From CAZZBK01 sp964652155 (GTDB taxonomy: Bacteria > Planctomycetota > Planctomycetia > Pirellulales > PNKZ01), in contig CAZZBK010000089.1 of NCBI GenBank assembly GCA_964652155.1, positions 1 to 24,783 of the forward strand: a stretch of 24,783 nt of DNA, in the 5' to 3' direction. A program made the position numbers and the translations under genes. Of the stretch, positions 6,963-15,044 are shown piece by piece. A model generated the notes under the pieces. It ran no database searches and was not told the DNA's origin. It saw nothing but the letters and a program-made list of their open reading frames with translations. Position 1 is the first letter of the stretch; each line of letters opens with the position of its first letter.

Positions 6963-8246
6963 TCAGGACGCTCCTACCACGACATCTAGGATGTCGGCGC
7001 GGCGCGCCAATCGGCACTCCACGACATGTTCAAGATACGACGGGGAATCGCCCACCATCTTTCCATAGCCGCGTGTCGTCACACGCTGGATCCGGAAATC
7101 GCCCGACAATGTCACAGGGTCCGTGATGCTCACAGACACGATCTTGCCTGGTTCGTGATACCGCTCCGTCGTAGTGTAGCTAAGCGCGGGAATCGCACCC
7201 TTGTAGAAGGCTATATCCGCCGAGGCGCGCGCCGTCGCTTCTGTTTGCGAGAGGCGCCCATCCGTGAACCAGCCTACAGCCACGCCTGACCGCCCGCCGC
7301 CCAGCGCAAACGCCAACGCCACTATTGCGGCGCCATCGCCTGCTTGTGCCACGACATTGATTGGCGCCCCCTGTGGAATGTCATACGCGATTCCACTACA
7401 CCCCGTTAGGTCACCTGGGCCTGACGCCGCGGTCCGCCCGCTATAGCTGAAGAGATCCGCGCCTGCTTGTGCGAGCGTGCCGCTATACCAGCCGCATTCA
7501 TCGACCGGCACCACCGATGCGCCAGCTCCGACTAACGCAGTCGTCGACCCGCCGCCACCAACGTAGTAAGTGCTCGTCCGCACCTGCGATCCTGACGCCT
7601 CGTAGCTCACGTTTCGCACTTCGCTCGCGTTACCGATGCTGACCGCATTCGACGCCGGCAACGTTTGGAATATGTCAATAGACTTCGATGGGCGAATGCG
7701 GACATACGCATTCGCAGACGCCGCAATCCGCCGAAGCGCCCCCGACACTGTCTCGCCGGTGAACGTCATGGGGCCAACCGTCCCCAACGATGACGGGATA
7801 TATCCAGTAGAGAATCCGCTGTTAACGTCCGTGAATCCAGTCAAGATCTGGCTCACAAGTTGATTGACGGCAATCGACCCCACCTCAAGAGACACGCGCG
7901 CGTAACGGTCGAGGAGCCATGTGAGATCAATCGCCTGACACGTATGGAACGCCGTGCCGGCGACGATCTTCTGCATCTGCGTCCGCGTTTCCGTAAGCGT
8001 GCCAGCCCAGACCGTCGAGCCACCGAGCGTCACAGTGACGTCCGACCATTGCGCAGGTGGCGACGACTGCACCAGCGTGAACGTGCAGACCGACGGTGAC
8101 CCATCGAGCGCCGAGACGATCTGGAAATCGTCGACCTTTGGCGTTTTCGCGACACCGCCCACAGAGAACACGAGCGGATGATTCGCGAGGCCTGTTCGCG
8201 TGACGCCGACCCGGCACGCGTTGACTCGCGCGTGGTAGTAGGCCAT
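6963..8246 (-). CDS. Tail tip/baseplate hub-like protein (427 aa)
   Basis: Follows the tape measure by 3 bp, the usual place of distal-tail and hub proteins in siphophages. The N-terminal half has beta-rich segments (DDFQIVSALDGSPSVCTFTL, VTVTLGGSTVWAGTLTETR) like the OB/barrel domains of hub proteins. Near residues 168-195 is FTGETVSGALRRIAASANAY, followed by IRPSKSIDIF, a pattern common in phage hub proteins of the gp27-like fold. The C-terminal third (TERYHEPGKIVSVSITDP) again resembles hub proteins. It would form the ring that carries the fibre. The class is fairly sure; the exact family is not. Confidence 0.65.
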   Translation of the reverse strand: MAYYHARVNACRVGVTRTGLANHPLVFSVGGVAKTPKVDDFQIVSALDGSPSVCTFTLVQSSPPAQWSDVTVTLGGSTVWAGTLTETRTQMQKIVAGTAFHTCQAIDLTWLLDRYARVSLEVGSIAVNQLVSQILTGFTDVNSGFSTGYIPSSLGTVGPMTFTGETVSGALRRIAASANAYVRIRPSKSIDIFQTLPASNAVSIGNASEVRNVSYEASGSQVRTSTYYVGGGGSTTALVGAGASVVPVDECGWYSGTLAQAGADLFSYSGRTAASGPGDLTGCSGIAYDIPQGAPINVVAQAGDGAAIVALAFALGGGRSGVAVGWFTDGRLSQTEATARASADIAFYKGAIPALSYTTTERYHEPGKIVSVSITDPVTLSGDFRIQRVTTRGYGKMVGDSPSYLEHVVECRLARRADILDVVVGAS

Positions 8247-8249
8247 CGA

Positions 8250-10622
8250 CTACGCCGCCCCGAACGCGAGCCCACGCCCGCGCCGCTCGCCTTCTTGTGA
8301 GAGCACGTCGAGCACACGACGCGCGAACGACACCTCGGACGTGTAGCCGTCGAACACGCCGCCGTGGATGTGGATATGGTTCTCGCCGCCAGACCGCGCC
8401 CCGGCGCCTCTAAGCTGCGACAACGGCACGACCGCTTCCGGTCCCGCTTCGCCGATCATCGCAATCGTCGGCTGCGTTACGATGCCGCCCTTGGCCATCT
8501 TCGGAAATTCCCCATCGATGCTATAGCGGTCCAGATCGGACGCGTCGACGTTCAGCTTGAAGCGAATGCCGGTCTCTTTCGGGAGTCGGTTGATCGCGCC
8601 CGTGATGCCATCGCCGATGAGGTCGATCAGGGCGCCGATCTTATCCATCAGTTTTTGCATCGCGGCGATGGGGCTATCCATCCACGGAATCTGCCCAAGC
8701 TCTGTAAACTTCTCGCCGTTCTTGTCGACGAGCGACCCGGTCTCGATCATCTTCGCGATGATCGGCTCCATCTCTCGAGGCACTTGTGTGCCCATCTCGA
8801 TTGACCGATGGATGAACGCACCAATCGACCCGCCCATCTTCTGGATAATGGTATCTGTATCAACGCCAACGGCCACGAGCGCGTGGAAGTCTTCGACGAG
8901 GGATTGCGCTGTCGCCGTCATCTGCGTCTGCTTGAACTTCGCGCCGGCCTGCTCAATCGTGATGCCGTAGCGTTCCATCGCGGCGATACCGCGCTGCTGC
9001 AGCTTCTCTTGCTCATCGATCTGCGCGGTCACGCCGGCCACGGCGTTCTTGAAGTCGTCGACCTTCTTCGCCGAAAAGACGCGATCCATCGAGATACCAA
9101 GCTCGTCGGCCTTCGCGCGGAGGTTCGCGAAGTCCAGCCCTTGCATTGCCGTTTGGATCTGCTTCTTGTCTTGATTCCCGCCGCCGAACAGTTTCCCGAT
9201 GAATGATCCCGCGACCGAGCCGAGCATTGTGCCGACGACCGGCAACACGCTCCCAGCCGCGCCACCAATGGCCGCGCCGAGTGATCCGCCGATGGCTTTC
9301 CCTGCCCAGTTGCCGACCGTATTGCCGAGCTTCGTACCGAGCATCTGGCCAGCTTCGCCACCGAGTGCTTTCCCAATACTCCCGCCGCCCTGAATGGCGC
9401 CAATGATAGCGCCGCTGAGCCGCTGACCGATGTCCTTCCACGTCGCCACTTGCTTGAGTTGCGCGTGCAATTTCTCCAGTTCGTCCCCAGAATCCTTGAT
9501 GCCTTGCTTGAACGGTTCCCAGCCACGCGCGCTCAGATCGATGGCGGTCAGCACTTGGCGGAACGCCTGATCGAACTCGAACGCCGCCTGAGTCGCGCTA
9601 TCAATCGCCCCAACAGCGAACTGCTGCCACATCCGCCAGTTACCGGCGGCCGTCGCCATGATCGACACGCTCTCGCGGAATTTCTCGTTCGCTTCGGCCT
9701 GCTTGTCGCGCACCTTCTCGGCAGCCTCGCGCATCTTCTCTTGCCGCTTGATCGTCTCATCGAGGTCGCTATGAATCCGCTTCCACTCGAACTCTGACGG
9801 CATACTCGGCGCCGACGGCGCGCCAGGAGCAGGTGATGCCGGTAAAAGATCCGCTAAGTCCTTCGCGTTCTGGCTCGCCTTCCACTGCACATAGTTCCGC
9901 TCCGACATGAACAGACGATTGATGCCGTCTCGCGCGTTGTCATACGCAGACACCAGAGTCGACAACTGGAAGATGTTGTCAATCACTGTGGCTGTGAAGT
10001 TCACTGCCGATGCCTTGATGTTGGCCCAGGAGATCCCGAGACGGTCCATCGTTTCGACCGTTTCATCGCTGATCTTGATCCACCTGTCTACCTCGGATAC
10101 GCCTTCGCGAATCGCAGCAATGTTCGACTTCCACGCTTTCCCGAACAACTGCTGCGCGAGCTCTACCTGAAGCGACCGATCTTCGACTTGAGCGAGGGCT
10201 TCGGCGACCTCCACATACCGCTGCGATGGCGCCATTGACTGGAAGTCGGCCACCTCGATATTGATCGCTGCAAGCGCGCCCTCAATTTTGCCGTTTGCGA
10301 GTCCGCGTTCCATTTCCTGGATCGCGCCAACAATGGCCGTCATCTCGACGTCGAATGACTCTGAGACCGCTTGCAACCGTTGCACATTCTCAGCGGTATC
10401 GTTGATCGTCGCCGAGATGCCGTCGATCTCGTCGATGGCGTCGGCCACCGTTGAGACCATCGCCGCCACCGCGCCGAATGCGGCTGCACCCTTTAGGGCA
10501 TCGAACGCGCGTGACGCTTTGCTCGCGAACGAGTCAATCTTGTTACCAGCCGCATCGACACCTGTCTTCAGTTGGGCGATGTCGGCCCCGATACTGACGA
10601 CCAGCGATGCGATGGTGGCCAC
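8250..10622 (-). CDS. Tape measure protein (790 aa)
   Basis: The longest gene of the module, with a GTG start overlapping the stop of the T ORF (TAGTG). Residues 1-45 (SLVVSIGADIAQLKTGVDAA) are typical of the N-terminus of tape measures. Long helical stretches follow (for example the Lys/Glu-rich KRQEKMREAAEKVRDKQAEA). A Gly/Ala-rich hydrophobic section (GGSLGAAIGGAAGSVLPVVG, about residues 440-470) may cross the membrane during DNA delivery. The C-terminus carries GEAGPEAVVPLS near residue 720, a motif found at the end of many tape measures. At roughly 0.15 nm per residue the length suggests a tail of about 120 nm; this is inference. Confidence 0.92.
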   Translation of the reverse strand: MATIASLVVSIGADIAQLKTGVDAAGNKIDSFASKASRAFDALKGAAAFGAVAAMVSTVADAIDEIDGISATINDTAENVQRLQAVSESFDVEMTAIVGAIQEMERGLANGKIEGALAAINIEVADFQSMAPSQRYVEVAEALAQVEDRSLQVELAQQLFGKAWKSNIAAIREGVSEVDRWIKISDETVETMDRLGISWANIKASAVNFTATVIDNIFQLSTLVSAYDNARDGINRLFMSERNYVQWKASQNAKDLADLLPASPAPGAPSAPSMPSEFEWKRIHSDLDETIKRQEKMREAAEKVRDKQAEANEKFRESVSIMATAAGNWRMWQQFAVGAIDSATQAAFEFDQAFRQVLTAIDLSARGWEPFKQGIKDSGDELEKLHAQLKQVATWKDIGQRLSGAIIGAIQGGGSIGKALGGEAGQMLGTKLGNTVGNWAGKAIGGSLGAAIGGAAGSVLPVVGTMLGSVAGSFIGKLFGGGNQDKKQIQTAMQGLDFANLRAKADELGISMDRVFSAKKVDDFKNAVAGVTAQIDEQEKLQQRGIAAMERYGITIEQAGAKFKQTQMTATAQSLVEDFHALVAVGVDTDTIIQKMGGSIGAFIHRSIEMGTQVPREMEPIIAKMIETGSLVDKNGEKFTELGQIPWMDSPIAAMQKLMDKIGALIDLIGDGITGAINRLPKETGIRFKLNVDASDLDRYSIDGEFPKMAKGGIVTQPTIAMIGEAGPEAVVPLSQLRGAGARSGGENHIHIHGGVFDGYTSEVSFARRVLDVLSQEGERRGRGLAFGAA

Positions 10623-10780
10623 TAGTCCTCGTCTCGTCGCTCAAATGCCACGCGCGTCACAATCTCCGGGTTCGCCCCGTCACGCACGGCCGCATGAATT
10701 TCCTGCTCCTTCTGGAGCAAGTATTGCCACTCGGCGAGCTCTGCAGCCGTGATACGGCTCAGCAGCTCGTCGACCGTCAT
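10622..10780 (-). CDS. Tail assembly chaperone T-like ORF (52 aa; also part of a G-T fusion)
   Basis: A 52-codon ORF too short for most gene callers. Its ATG overlaps the stop of the G-like gene (ATGA) and its stop overlaps the tape-measure GTG. The product MTVDELLSRITAAELAEWQY is typical of lambda gpT-like chaperone domains (TVxELLxRxxxxELxEW). The same frame stays open upstream past the G stop, back to the GGGAAAA slip site at 10840-10846, so the domain can also be made as the C-terminal part of a 188-aa fusion. In lambda, gpG and gpG-T bind the tape measure and guide tail-tube assembly. Confidence 0.8.
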   Translation of the reverse strand: MTVDELLSRITAAELAEWQYLLQKEQEIHAAVRDGANPEIVTRVAFERRDED

Positions 10781-11187
10781 CCCGCCAAGTTCTCGGGCGA
10801 CACGGAAACCGAGGGCGCGGGCTGGGCGGTCTCCGAGGCTTTTCCCAACTCGTCGACATCCGCCTCCGTCATTCCGCTGAGTTTGCGGCCGACATCGAAA
10901 AGACGGTCGAGCACCGACGCCGGAAGGTTGCCGACGACATCCGCCTCGGCATCCGTGAACAATCGCTTGCCGTCGGCATCACGCAAGATGATGACAAGGA
11001 ATCGCGCGCGGATGTTGGCGAGATTCTGCTCGCGCTTTTTGCCGCGCTGCACAGTCATCGTGGCCTCGAACGCGTCACGTTCGGCGCCTGAGAGTCCCCA
11101 GACGTAGACCGTCTCACCGCCCAGCTCGGGCAATGAGACGGCCTGGATCGGCACCTTGAGTGCGAGAAACTTGTCGCGGACGCCCAT
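10777..11187 (-). CDS. Tail assembly chaperone G-like protein (136 aa)
   Basis: Lies between the tail-tube-like genes and the tape measure, the fixed place of the G/T chaperones. The product has the usual layout: a short N-terminal VPIQAVSLPELGGETVYVWG, then GLSGAERDAFEATM, a basic helix, and ARFLVIILRDADGKRLFTDA, where the LRDADGKRLF segment is characteristic. The C-terminus is acidic and Pro/Ser-rich. Codons 114-116 (TTG GGA AAA) contain the slip heptamer, so a minority of ribosomes would shift by -1 and fuse residues 1-116 to the T domain. Confidence 0.85.
   Translation of the reverse strand: MGVRDKFLALKVPIQAVSLPELGGETVYVWGLSGAERDAFEATMTVQRGKKREQNLANIRARFLVIILRDADGKRLFTDAEADVVGNLPASVLDRLFDVGRKLSGMTEADVDELGKASETAQPAPSVSVSPENLAG
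10840..10846 (-). promoter_or_regulatory. Programmed -1 ribosomal frameshift site (GGGAAAA)
   Basis: Read on the minus strand in the G frame, the codons are ttG GGA AAA, a perfect X XXY YYZ heptamer one base away from lambda's G GGA AAG. After a -1 slip the next 20 codons (SLGDRPARALGFRVARELGG) contain no stop and join the T ORF exactly in frame, giving 116 + 72 = 188 residues. I could not pick out a clear downstream pseudoknot by eye. Confidence 0.8.
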
Positions 11188-11188
11188 A

Positions 11189-11596
11189 CTACGACGTCGC
11201 TCTCGTGAGCGTCCCCGCCGATTCCAATTCCAGCTCTGTCAGGTGCAATTCGCCCACCTGCCCGCCGAGAGGCTTGTAGCCCTTGACGAGACACGAGCCC
11301 GACCACTGCGGATTCGTGGCCGACGTCGACGAACTCGTCGGCTTCGTCGTGAACGTCGTCACCGTGCCCACGAGCGGCGAGATGGTCTGATCCACCTGTG
11401 ACGACGCATAATCCTGGCCCATCGTGACCTTGAGACTCCATGTGAGCAGCCCGCCGAGCGAACTCCGCGTCGTGTCACCCATGAACGTGTCGTCAAGCGA
11501 CTCGCAGCCTTGCGGCAGTTCGATGCCTTTGACGTAGGTCGAGAGGTTCACCGAGTTGATCGTGAAGACCGCATCCGTCAGTTTGTGCACAGCCAA
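11189..11596 (-). CDS. Tail-tube-like protein, short paralogue (135 aa)
   Basis: I choose the TTG start at 11596: TAGGAG, which contains the upstream gene's stop codon, lies seven bases before it, and the product then begins (M)AVHKLTDAVFTINSVNLST, matching the start of its neighbour. The longer frame upstream is not protein-like. The sequence is beta-rich (SLGGLLTWSLKVTMGQDYAS) and has a GGQVGELHLTELELESAG ending, common in siphophage tube proteins. It shares the MAVHKLT start, the SLD-x(3)-GDTTR-x(2)-LGGL block and the QVGELH motif with the next gene upstream, so the two are paralogues. Either could be the major tube protein. Confidence 0.75.
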   Translation of the reverse strand: MAVHKLTDAVFTINSVNLSTYVKGIELPQGCESLDDTFMGDTTRSSLGGLLTWSLKVTMGQDYASSQVDQTISPLVGTVTTFTTKPTSSSTSATNPQWSGSCLVKGYKPLGGQVGELHLTELELESAGTLTRATS

Positions 11597-11607
11597 TGTC
11601 GTAACTC

Positions 11608-12345
11608 CTAGAAGATGCCGATAACGACGGCAAACGTGAACGATGGCGTCGTGCCGGCAATCGTCCAATCCACACGCCAATACGTGTCTGTGATCGCACC
11701 GGCCGCCGACGCGAACTGCGCGCTCGCCGTGGTCGCCGTCGTGAAGGTGATCTGTGTCGTCGGCGAGGCAAACCCGACCGCGTCATCTGACCGCACCGTG
11801 ACCGCGAGCGTAGGCGTCGTGCCGCTCACCGCGAACACATGCAGCCCAGCATACACGCGCTGGGTCGCGCTGACCGCACCGAGTTGCTGCGCCGTGCCAC
11901 TGTTGCTGCTCGTTGTGCGCGCGGCCTTCGTGGCCATCACCGTCCCGCCACCAACGAGCGGCGCATTCGACGGCTTGGCGTCCCACGTGAATCCGTGTAG
12001 TTCGCCCACCTGTGCGCCCATGCCCTTGATGTTCGCGGTGAGCGCCTGTGTGAACGACGCGCGGGCATTCGCCGCCGCGCCATCGCCGGCAATCAGAATC
12101 GGCGTGTTTTGCACGGCGAGATTCGACCGTAGCACGTCTTCGATCAGGCCGGTGTTGTAGTCGACGAAGCCCTGCCCCTTGATGTCGGCCTCGAACAGTC
12201 CGCCTAGATACCGCCGCGTCGTATCGCCAAAGACGGTGCGGTCGAGGGACTCGACACCCCACGGAACCTCGACCATGTTATGGTCGCCGCTGACGTCGTA
12301 TTGCCCGATGTAGATGACCGCGTTGGTCAGTTTGTGGACCGCCAT
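11608..12345 (-). CDS. Major tail protein-like, long paralogue (245 aa)
   Basis: The ATG abuts the stop of the 67-aa gene. Residues 1-135 match the short paralogue next door: MAVHKLTNAVIYIGQYDVSG, then ESLDRTVFGDTTRRYLGGL near 32-50 and GAQVGELHGFTWDAKP near 130-145. After that, this copy has about 100 extra residues rich in Thr, Ala and Val (TPTLAVTVRSDDAVGFASPT), which looks like a beta-sandwich added to the tube, as many phages carry on the tail surface. It is probably the main or decorated tube subunit. The role is assigned from position and composition. Confidence 0.75.
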   Translation of the reverse strand: MAVHKLTNAVIYIGQYDVSGDHNMVEVPWGVESLDRTVFGDTTRRYLGGLFEADIKGQGFVDYNTGLIEDVLRSNLAVQNTPILIAGDGAAANARASFTQALTANIKGMGAQVGELHGFTWDAKPSNAPLVGGGTVMATKAARTTSSNSGTAQQLGAVSATQRVYAGLHVFAVSGTTPTLAVTVRSDDAVGFASPTTQITFTTATTASAQFASAAGAITDTYWRVDWTIAGTTPSFTFAVVIGIF

Positions 12346-12549
12346 CTAGGCGCCGCCTTTCGCATCGAAGTGATACCCGCACTGGCACGTCCACTGAATG
12401 TGCCCCATCATCGCCATCGCGTAGTCGCGCAATTCCTCGGGATGCTGACACCCCTCGGCCGCCATCGACGGGCGCAGCGCCACCGCAATCGCCCCAAGCG
12501 CATGTGCCACCGACTCGAGGCCCGCGCGGATCTCTTGGGCTTCGGTCAT
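12346..12549 (-). CDS. Small protein with CxC motif (67 aa)
   Basis: Starts MTEAQEIRAGLESVAHALGA, with its ATG overlapping the stop of the upstream terminator-like gene (ATGA). The N-terminal half is a helix. Near the C-terminus, C33-x-H and WTCQCGYHFD (residues 53-62) supply Cys and His residues that could hold a metal ion. It sits between the tail terminator-like gene and the tube genes. Its function is unknown; similar small metal-site proteins are scattered through phage head-tail clusters. Confidence 0.65.
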   Translation of the reverse strand: MTEAQEIRAGLESVAHALGAIAVALRPSMAAEGCQHPEELRDYAMAMMGHIQWTCQCGYHFDAKGGA

Positions 12550-12962
12550 GACTGCCGCACCGTGACGAGAAATTCCGCGACATGATGCCGCACTTCGACG
12601 CCATTGATGTTTTCATTGCCGGCCGGATACGCCTGCTGATACTGCGAGGCGACCAGCGTATGCCCAGATACCGACAGCGCGGCATAGTGCAACAGCTCCA
12701 CGGCCTTACTCACGATACTCGAAATCGTTAGATCCGACCGCGCGTTGTTGAAGACATGCACACGCACGAGCACATCCTTGCCAGGCTGTCCCATGCAATC
12801 TTCGCGCGTTTCGGTAGCATCCCCGATCCGCACAAACGGATAGGATACCGTCGCCGGCAGACCGTTATGCACGCCGCCAGTCGCCAGCGCCGTCATGCCC
12901 GCCACGTTGAGCGCCGTATACACAGCGGTGAGCACTGCGCCGATCGCGCTTTGCTGCGGCAT
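12546..12962 (-). CDS. Tail terminator-like protein, DUF3168-type (138 aa)
   Basis: The ATG overlaps the previous stop as TAATG. The product IGAVLTAVYTALNVAGMTAL is followed by LPATVSYPFVRIGDATETRE, a hallmark of DUF3168 proteins (P-[FY]-V-x-[IL]-G), and then DVLVRVHVFNNARSDLTISS and a late VEVRHHVAEFLVTVRQS strand. In siphophages this gene follows the gp10-like gene and makes the ring that ends the tail tube and joins it to the head. The length is normal for the family. Confidence comes from both motif pattern and gene order. Confidence 0.8.
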   Translation of the reverse strand: MPQQSAIGAVLTAVYTALNVAGMTALATGGVHNGLPATVSYPFVRIGDATETREDCMGQPGKDVLVRVHVFNNARSDLTISSIVSKAVELLHYAALSVSGHTLVASQYQQAYPAGNENINGVEVRHHVAEFLVTVRQS

Positions 12963-13414
12963 TAGAGGAACCTCGACGACGCAAGTTGCCGTTCCGCTTT
13001 CTTCCCCGCGTCCTTGAGCCGTCGCGCATACAGCGCCCGTTGCCCTTCTGCGGCCGGCAGCATGAACGGCTTCGCCGTGGCGCGCACCGTGCCGAACTCA
13101 ACCAGATGGGCATACCGCTGAGGACGGAGATACCGCGCACCGGCCGACGTCAACGCCGACCCGCCCGCCCCGGCAATCGCGACCCCGCCCGCCTTGACAC
13201 CCACACGCGCGAACCCAGACCGCTTCGAGAAGCTGTGTCCGATGTGGTCGCGTAGCGTCCCGGTATCCACGGGCACTCGTTGCCGCGCATCTGCGGCCAT
13301 CGCTAGCGCCGTATCTTCCGTCGCTTCGGCGAGATGCTGCCGCATCGTCTCAGGCAACGCCTGAAACGCTTTCCGCGCCGCGACGAGCCCAGAGACGCGC
13401 CCAGTGACGCTCAC
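12962..13414 (-). CDS. HK97 gp10-like tail completion protein (150 aa)
   Basis: The start is GTG, overlapping the previous stop (GTGA). The product shows the gp10-family pattern: an N-terminal helix LVAARKAFQALPETMRQHLA, then RQRVPVDTGTLRDHIG (residues 44-59, the VPVDTGxLRxSI-type signature), and YAHLVEFGTVRATAKPFMLP (103-122), the usual HxVEFGT...PFMxPA block. It works at the head-tail joint, between the closure protein and the tail terminator. Confidence 0.88.
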   Translation of the reverse strand: MSVTGRVSGLVAARKAFQALPETMRQHLAEATEDTALAMAADARQRVPVDTGTLRDHIGHSFSKRSGFARVGVKAGGVAIAGAGGSALTSAGARYLRPQRYAHLVEFGTVRATAKPFMLPAAEGQRALYARRLKDAGKKAERQLASSRFL

Positions 13415-13749
13415 TGGAACACCCCGCAGTCAATCACCATGTAGGCCCGCGTCGGTTCCTGCATGACGCCATGCACTTCCAGTGACACCGACGCGGCATT
13501 CCGTGGCCAGCGTGGCGTCCACGTTAGCAGACGCTTGGGCGTGAGATCCGCACGCGACCGCACCCGAAAGCGATACGACGTCTGGGCGCCAATCGCCTGC
13601 GCCTGCAACCGCTCATCTGCGCGCAATGGTATCGGCTCGGCCCAGATTGTCGCCAACGTGGCCAGTGTCTCGGTTTTTCCGCCGAGGCTGTCCGTCGTGT
13701 CTGTCACCGACTGCACCACCAGACGCTCGGTCAGTCGCCCGGCGCTCAT
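13411..13749 (-). CDS. Head closure protein (112 aa)
   Basis: I start at ATG 13749 (MSAGRLTERLVVQSVTDTTD) because it overlaps the connector gene's stop as ATGA; the open frame extends 16 codons further upstream but is not protein-like. L-T-x-R-[VL]-x(2)-Q, then LGGKTETLATLATIWAEPIP and a central RFRVRSRADLTPKRLLTW, are the pattern of SPP1 gp16/HK97 gp7-type head-tail adaptors. About 110 residues is the normal length. The protein plugs the portal-connector channel after DNA packaging and receives the tail. Confidence 0.85.
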   Translation of the reverse strand: MSAGRLTERLVVQSVTDTTDSLGGKTETLATLATIWAEPIPLRADERLQAQAIGAQTSYRFRVRSRADLTPKRLLTWTPRWPRNAASVSLEVHGVMQEPTRAYMVIDCGVFQ

Positions 13750-14345
13750 GACGCCTCCCACTGCGGGATACGGTCGAAGAGTCGATACGGCGCGCACAGC
13801 GACTCGACCGCCATCGGGAGCTGCTTGGGCACCGCGCCAGACGTGACCACCTCTTCACGATTCGCGAACCAGTGCCCGACGAGCAATTGCACTGCCTGAC
13901 GGAGGGGCACGGGCACCGATGCCACCGCCGTCGCGCCGGTCACGTATTCGATCTGGACCGCATCGTCACGCGTGTCGACAGACGGCCACACCTGACCATC
14001 CACGAGCGCGAGATACGACGGCTCCGAAAACGCCGGAGCTGTGTAGACGCTCGACGAGAGCGTCGTCAACACACCCCCGATGTAATACTTGACGTGCGTC
14101 ACCGATGCCAGCGGCGCCGCCCGTGGCAGCCACAATCGCACTGGGAAATCGCAGAGCGAGAGTTGCCACGTCTGCGTTGTCAGCGACCGCCCGGTGTAGT
14201 CTTCCACCCACGCGGTCGCCGCGTCGATGTAAAGCGTAAGCACCTGATCTTGGTCCGTCAACGACGGGTCAATCCGCACCTGCTCTTTCGCAAGGTCCAT
14301 ATCGATGACCGGAATCGTCGGCGCCGTCTTCCGCGTGTAGGTCAT
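13746..14345 (-). CDS. Head-tail connector protein, phiE125 gp8/HK97 gp6-type (199 aa)
   Basis: The product DMDLAKEQVRIDPSLTDQDQ (residues 15-34), followed by IDAATAWVEDYTGRSLTTQT (about 41-60) and WQLSLCDFP, is the familiar start of connector proteins, where an A-K-x-x-[LV]-R-[VI]-D motif leads into helices that form the ring under the portal. The C-terminal part (VPVPLRQAVQLLVGHWFANR) is a helix that ends the fold. It overlaps its neighbours by ATGA on both sides, and about 200 residues is usual for the phiE125 gp8 type. Confidence 0.85.
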   Translation of the reverse strand: MTYTRKTAPTIPVIDMDLAKEQVRIDPSLTDQDQVLTLYIDAATAWVEDYTGRSLTTQTWQLSLCDFPVRLWLPRAAPLASVTHVKYYIGGVLTTLSSSVYTAPAFSEPSYLALVDGQVWPSVDTRDDAVQIEYVTGATAVASVPVPLRQAVQLLVGHWFANREEVVTSGAVPKQLPMAVESLCAPYRLFDRIPQWEAS

Positions 14346-14539
14346 GACGCCGCCTTATGCTGCTTGAACTCGCGCGGCCCAGTGACAGCACGTTCCGGGG
14401 GCGCGACCATGCGCGCCGCCCGGTTCTCGATGAGACGCGCGGCGACCGGCGCGGGCAAGTCGTAGACCTGCCCGACCGACAACACGCGTTGGACGCCAGC
14501 GTCCTGAAAGACTTGCTGGCGAAGGATGGTCACGCGCAT
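14342..14539 (-). CDS. Small head-region protein (65 aa)
   Basis: A 65-aa product, MRVTILRQQVFQDAGVQRVL, then VGQVYDLPAPVAARLIENRA. The pattern of a short beta hairpin followed by G-x-V-x-D-L-P-x-x-x-A-x-x-L-I is often seen in small proteins encoded between capsid and connector genes in siphophages, but no function is known. The C-terminal 15 residues are basic and disordered. It overlaps the connector gene by ATGA and starts 4 bp after the gene upstream. Confidence 0.65.
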   Translation of the reverse strand: MRVTILRQQVFQDAGVQRVLSVGQVYDLPAPVAARLIENRAARMVAPPERAVTGPREFKQHKAAS

Positions 14540-14543
14540 CGGA

Positions 14544-14969
14544 CTAGCTCGCGATGCTCGTGTTGCTCACGGCCTGCCGCGCCGCTTCGCTGAGCACAGC
14601 AGTGCCGCAGATCTGTACGCTCGCGGTGCCCGTCTCGGTCGCCACCATGCGGACATACCGCTTGATGCCGTTGTAGCCGAGATGGTTCACGAGGTTCGCG
14701 TCGGTCGTCGCGTTGATCACGAGGTTCGCGCCGACGAGCCCGGTGCTCGCCGTCACGGCTGCCGCGTCCGACATGTTCGACGCGTCGCCATGTTCCAGCG
14801 ACACGGTGAAGTAGTTCGACCCGTCGGCCGTTGTCGCTGTGCCCACCTGGACGATGAAGTCCACGAGGCCGTAGCCCTGACGGTCGATGGTGTTGCCGTT
14901 GGTCGACGCGGTCAACGTCGCGGCCTGGTTCATTGCGTTTTCGATCTTGCGTCCGTGAAAGTGATTCAT
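14544..14969 (-). CDS. Structural protein encoded after the capsid gene, decoration-like (141 aa)
   Basis: The sequence NGNTIDRQGYGLVDFIVQVG, then DGSNYFTVSLEHGDASNMSD and RYVRMVATETGTASVQICGT, has the short beta-strand character of a small sandwich. Proteins with this Q-G-Y...F-x-V-x-V-G and DGSNYFT pattern are frequent in phages right after the major capsid gene, where head decoration or stabilising proteins are encoded. No specific function is established to my knowledge. A GC-rich hairpin separates it from the capsid gene. Confidence 0.7.
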   Translation of the reverse strand: MNHFHGRKIENAMNQAATLTASTNGNTIDRQGYGLVDFIVQVGTATTADGSNYFTVSLEHGDASNMSDAAAVTASTGLVGANLVINATTDANLVNHLGYNGIKRYVRMVATETGTASVQICGTAVLSEAARQAVSNTSIAS

Positions 14970-15002
14970 CGCCTGAACTCCCCGCGGTCCCCCGCGTGAG
15001 AA

Positions 15003-15030
15003 GCGGCGCGCCCGGAAGTGAGCGCGCCGC
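15003..15030. promoter_or_regulatory. GC-rich stem-loop after the capsid gene
   Basis: A perfect 9-bp stem, gcggcgcgc (15003-15011) with gcgcgccgc (15022-15030), around a 10-base loop. It begins 15 bases after the capsid stop. No U-run follows, so it is more likely a partial terminator or an mRNA-stabilising end that keeps capsid message above that of the downstream genes. Confidence 0.5.
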
Positions 15031-15044
15031 GCCTACCCGTGCGC

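Noticed and set aside
13750..13797. Longer start for the head closure protein
   Set aside because: The extra 16 residues lie wholly within the connector gene and do not resemble the family; ATG 13749 with the ATGA overlap fits better.
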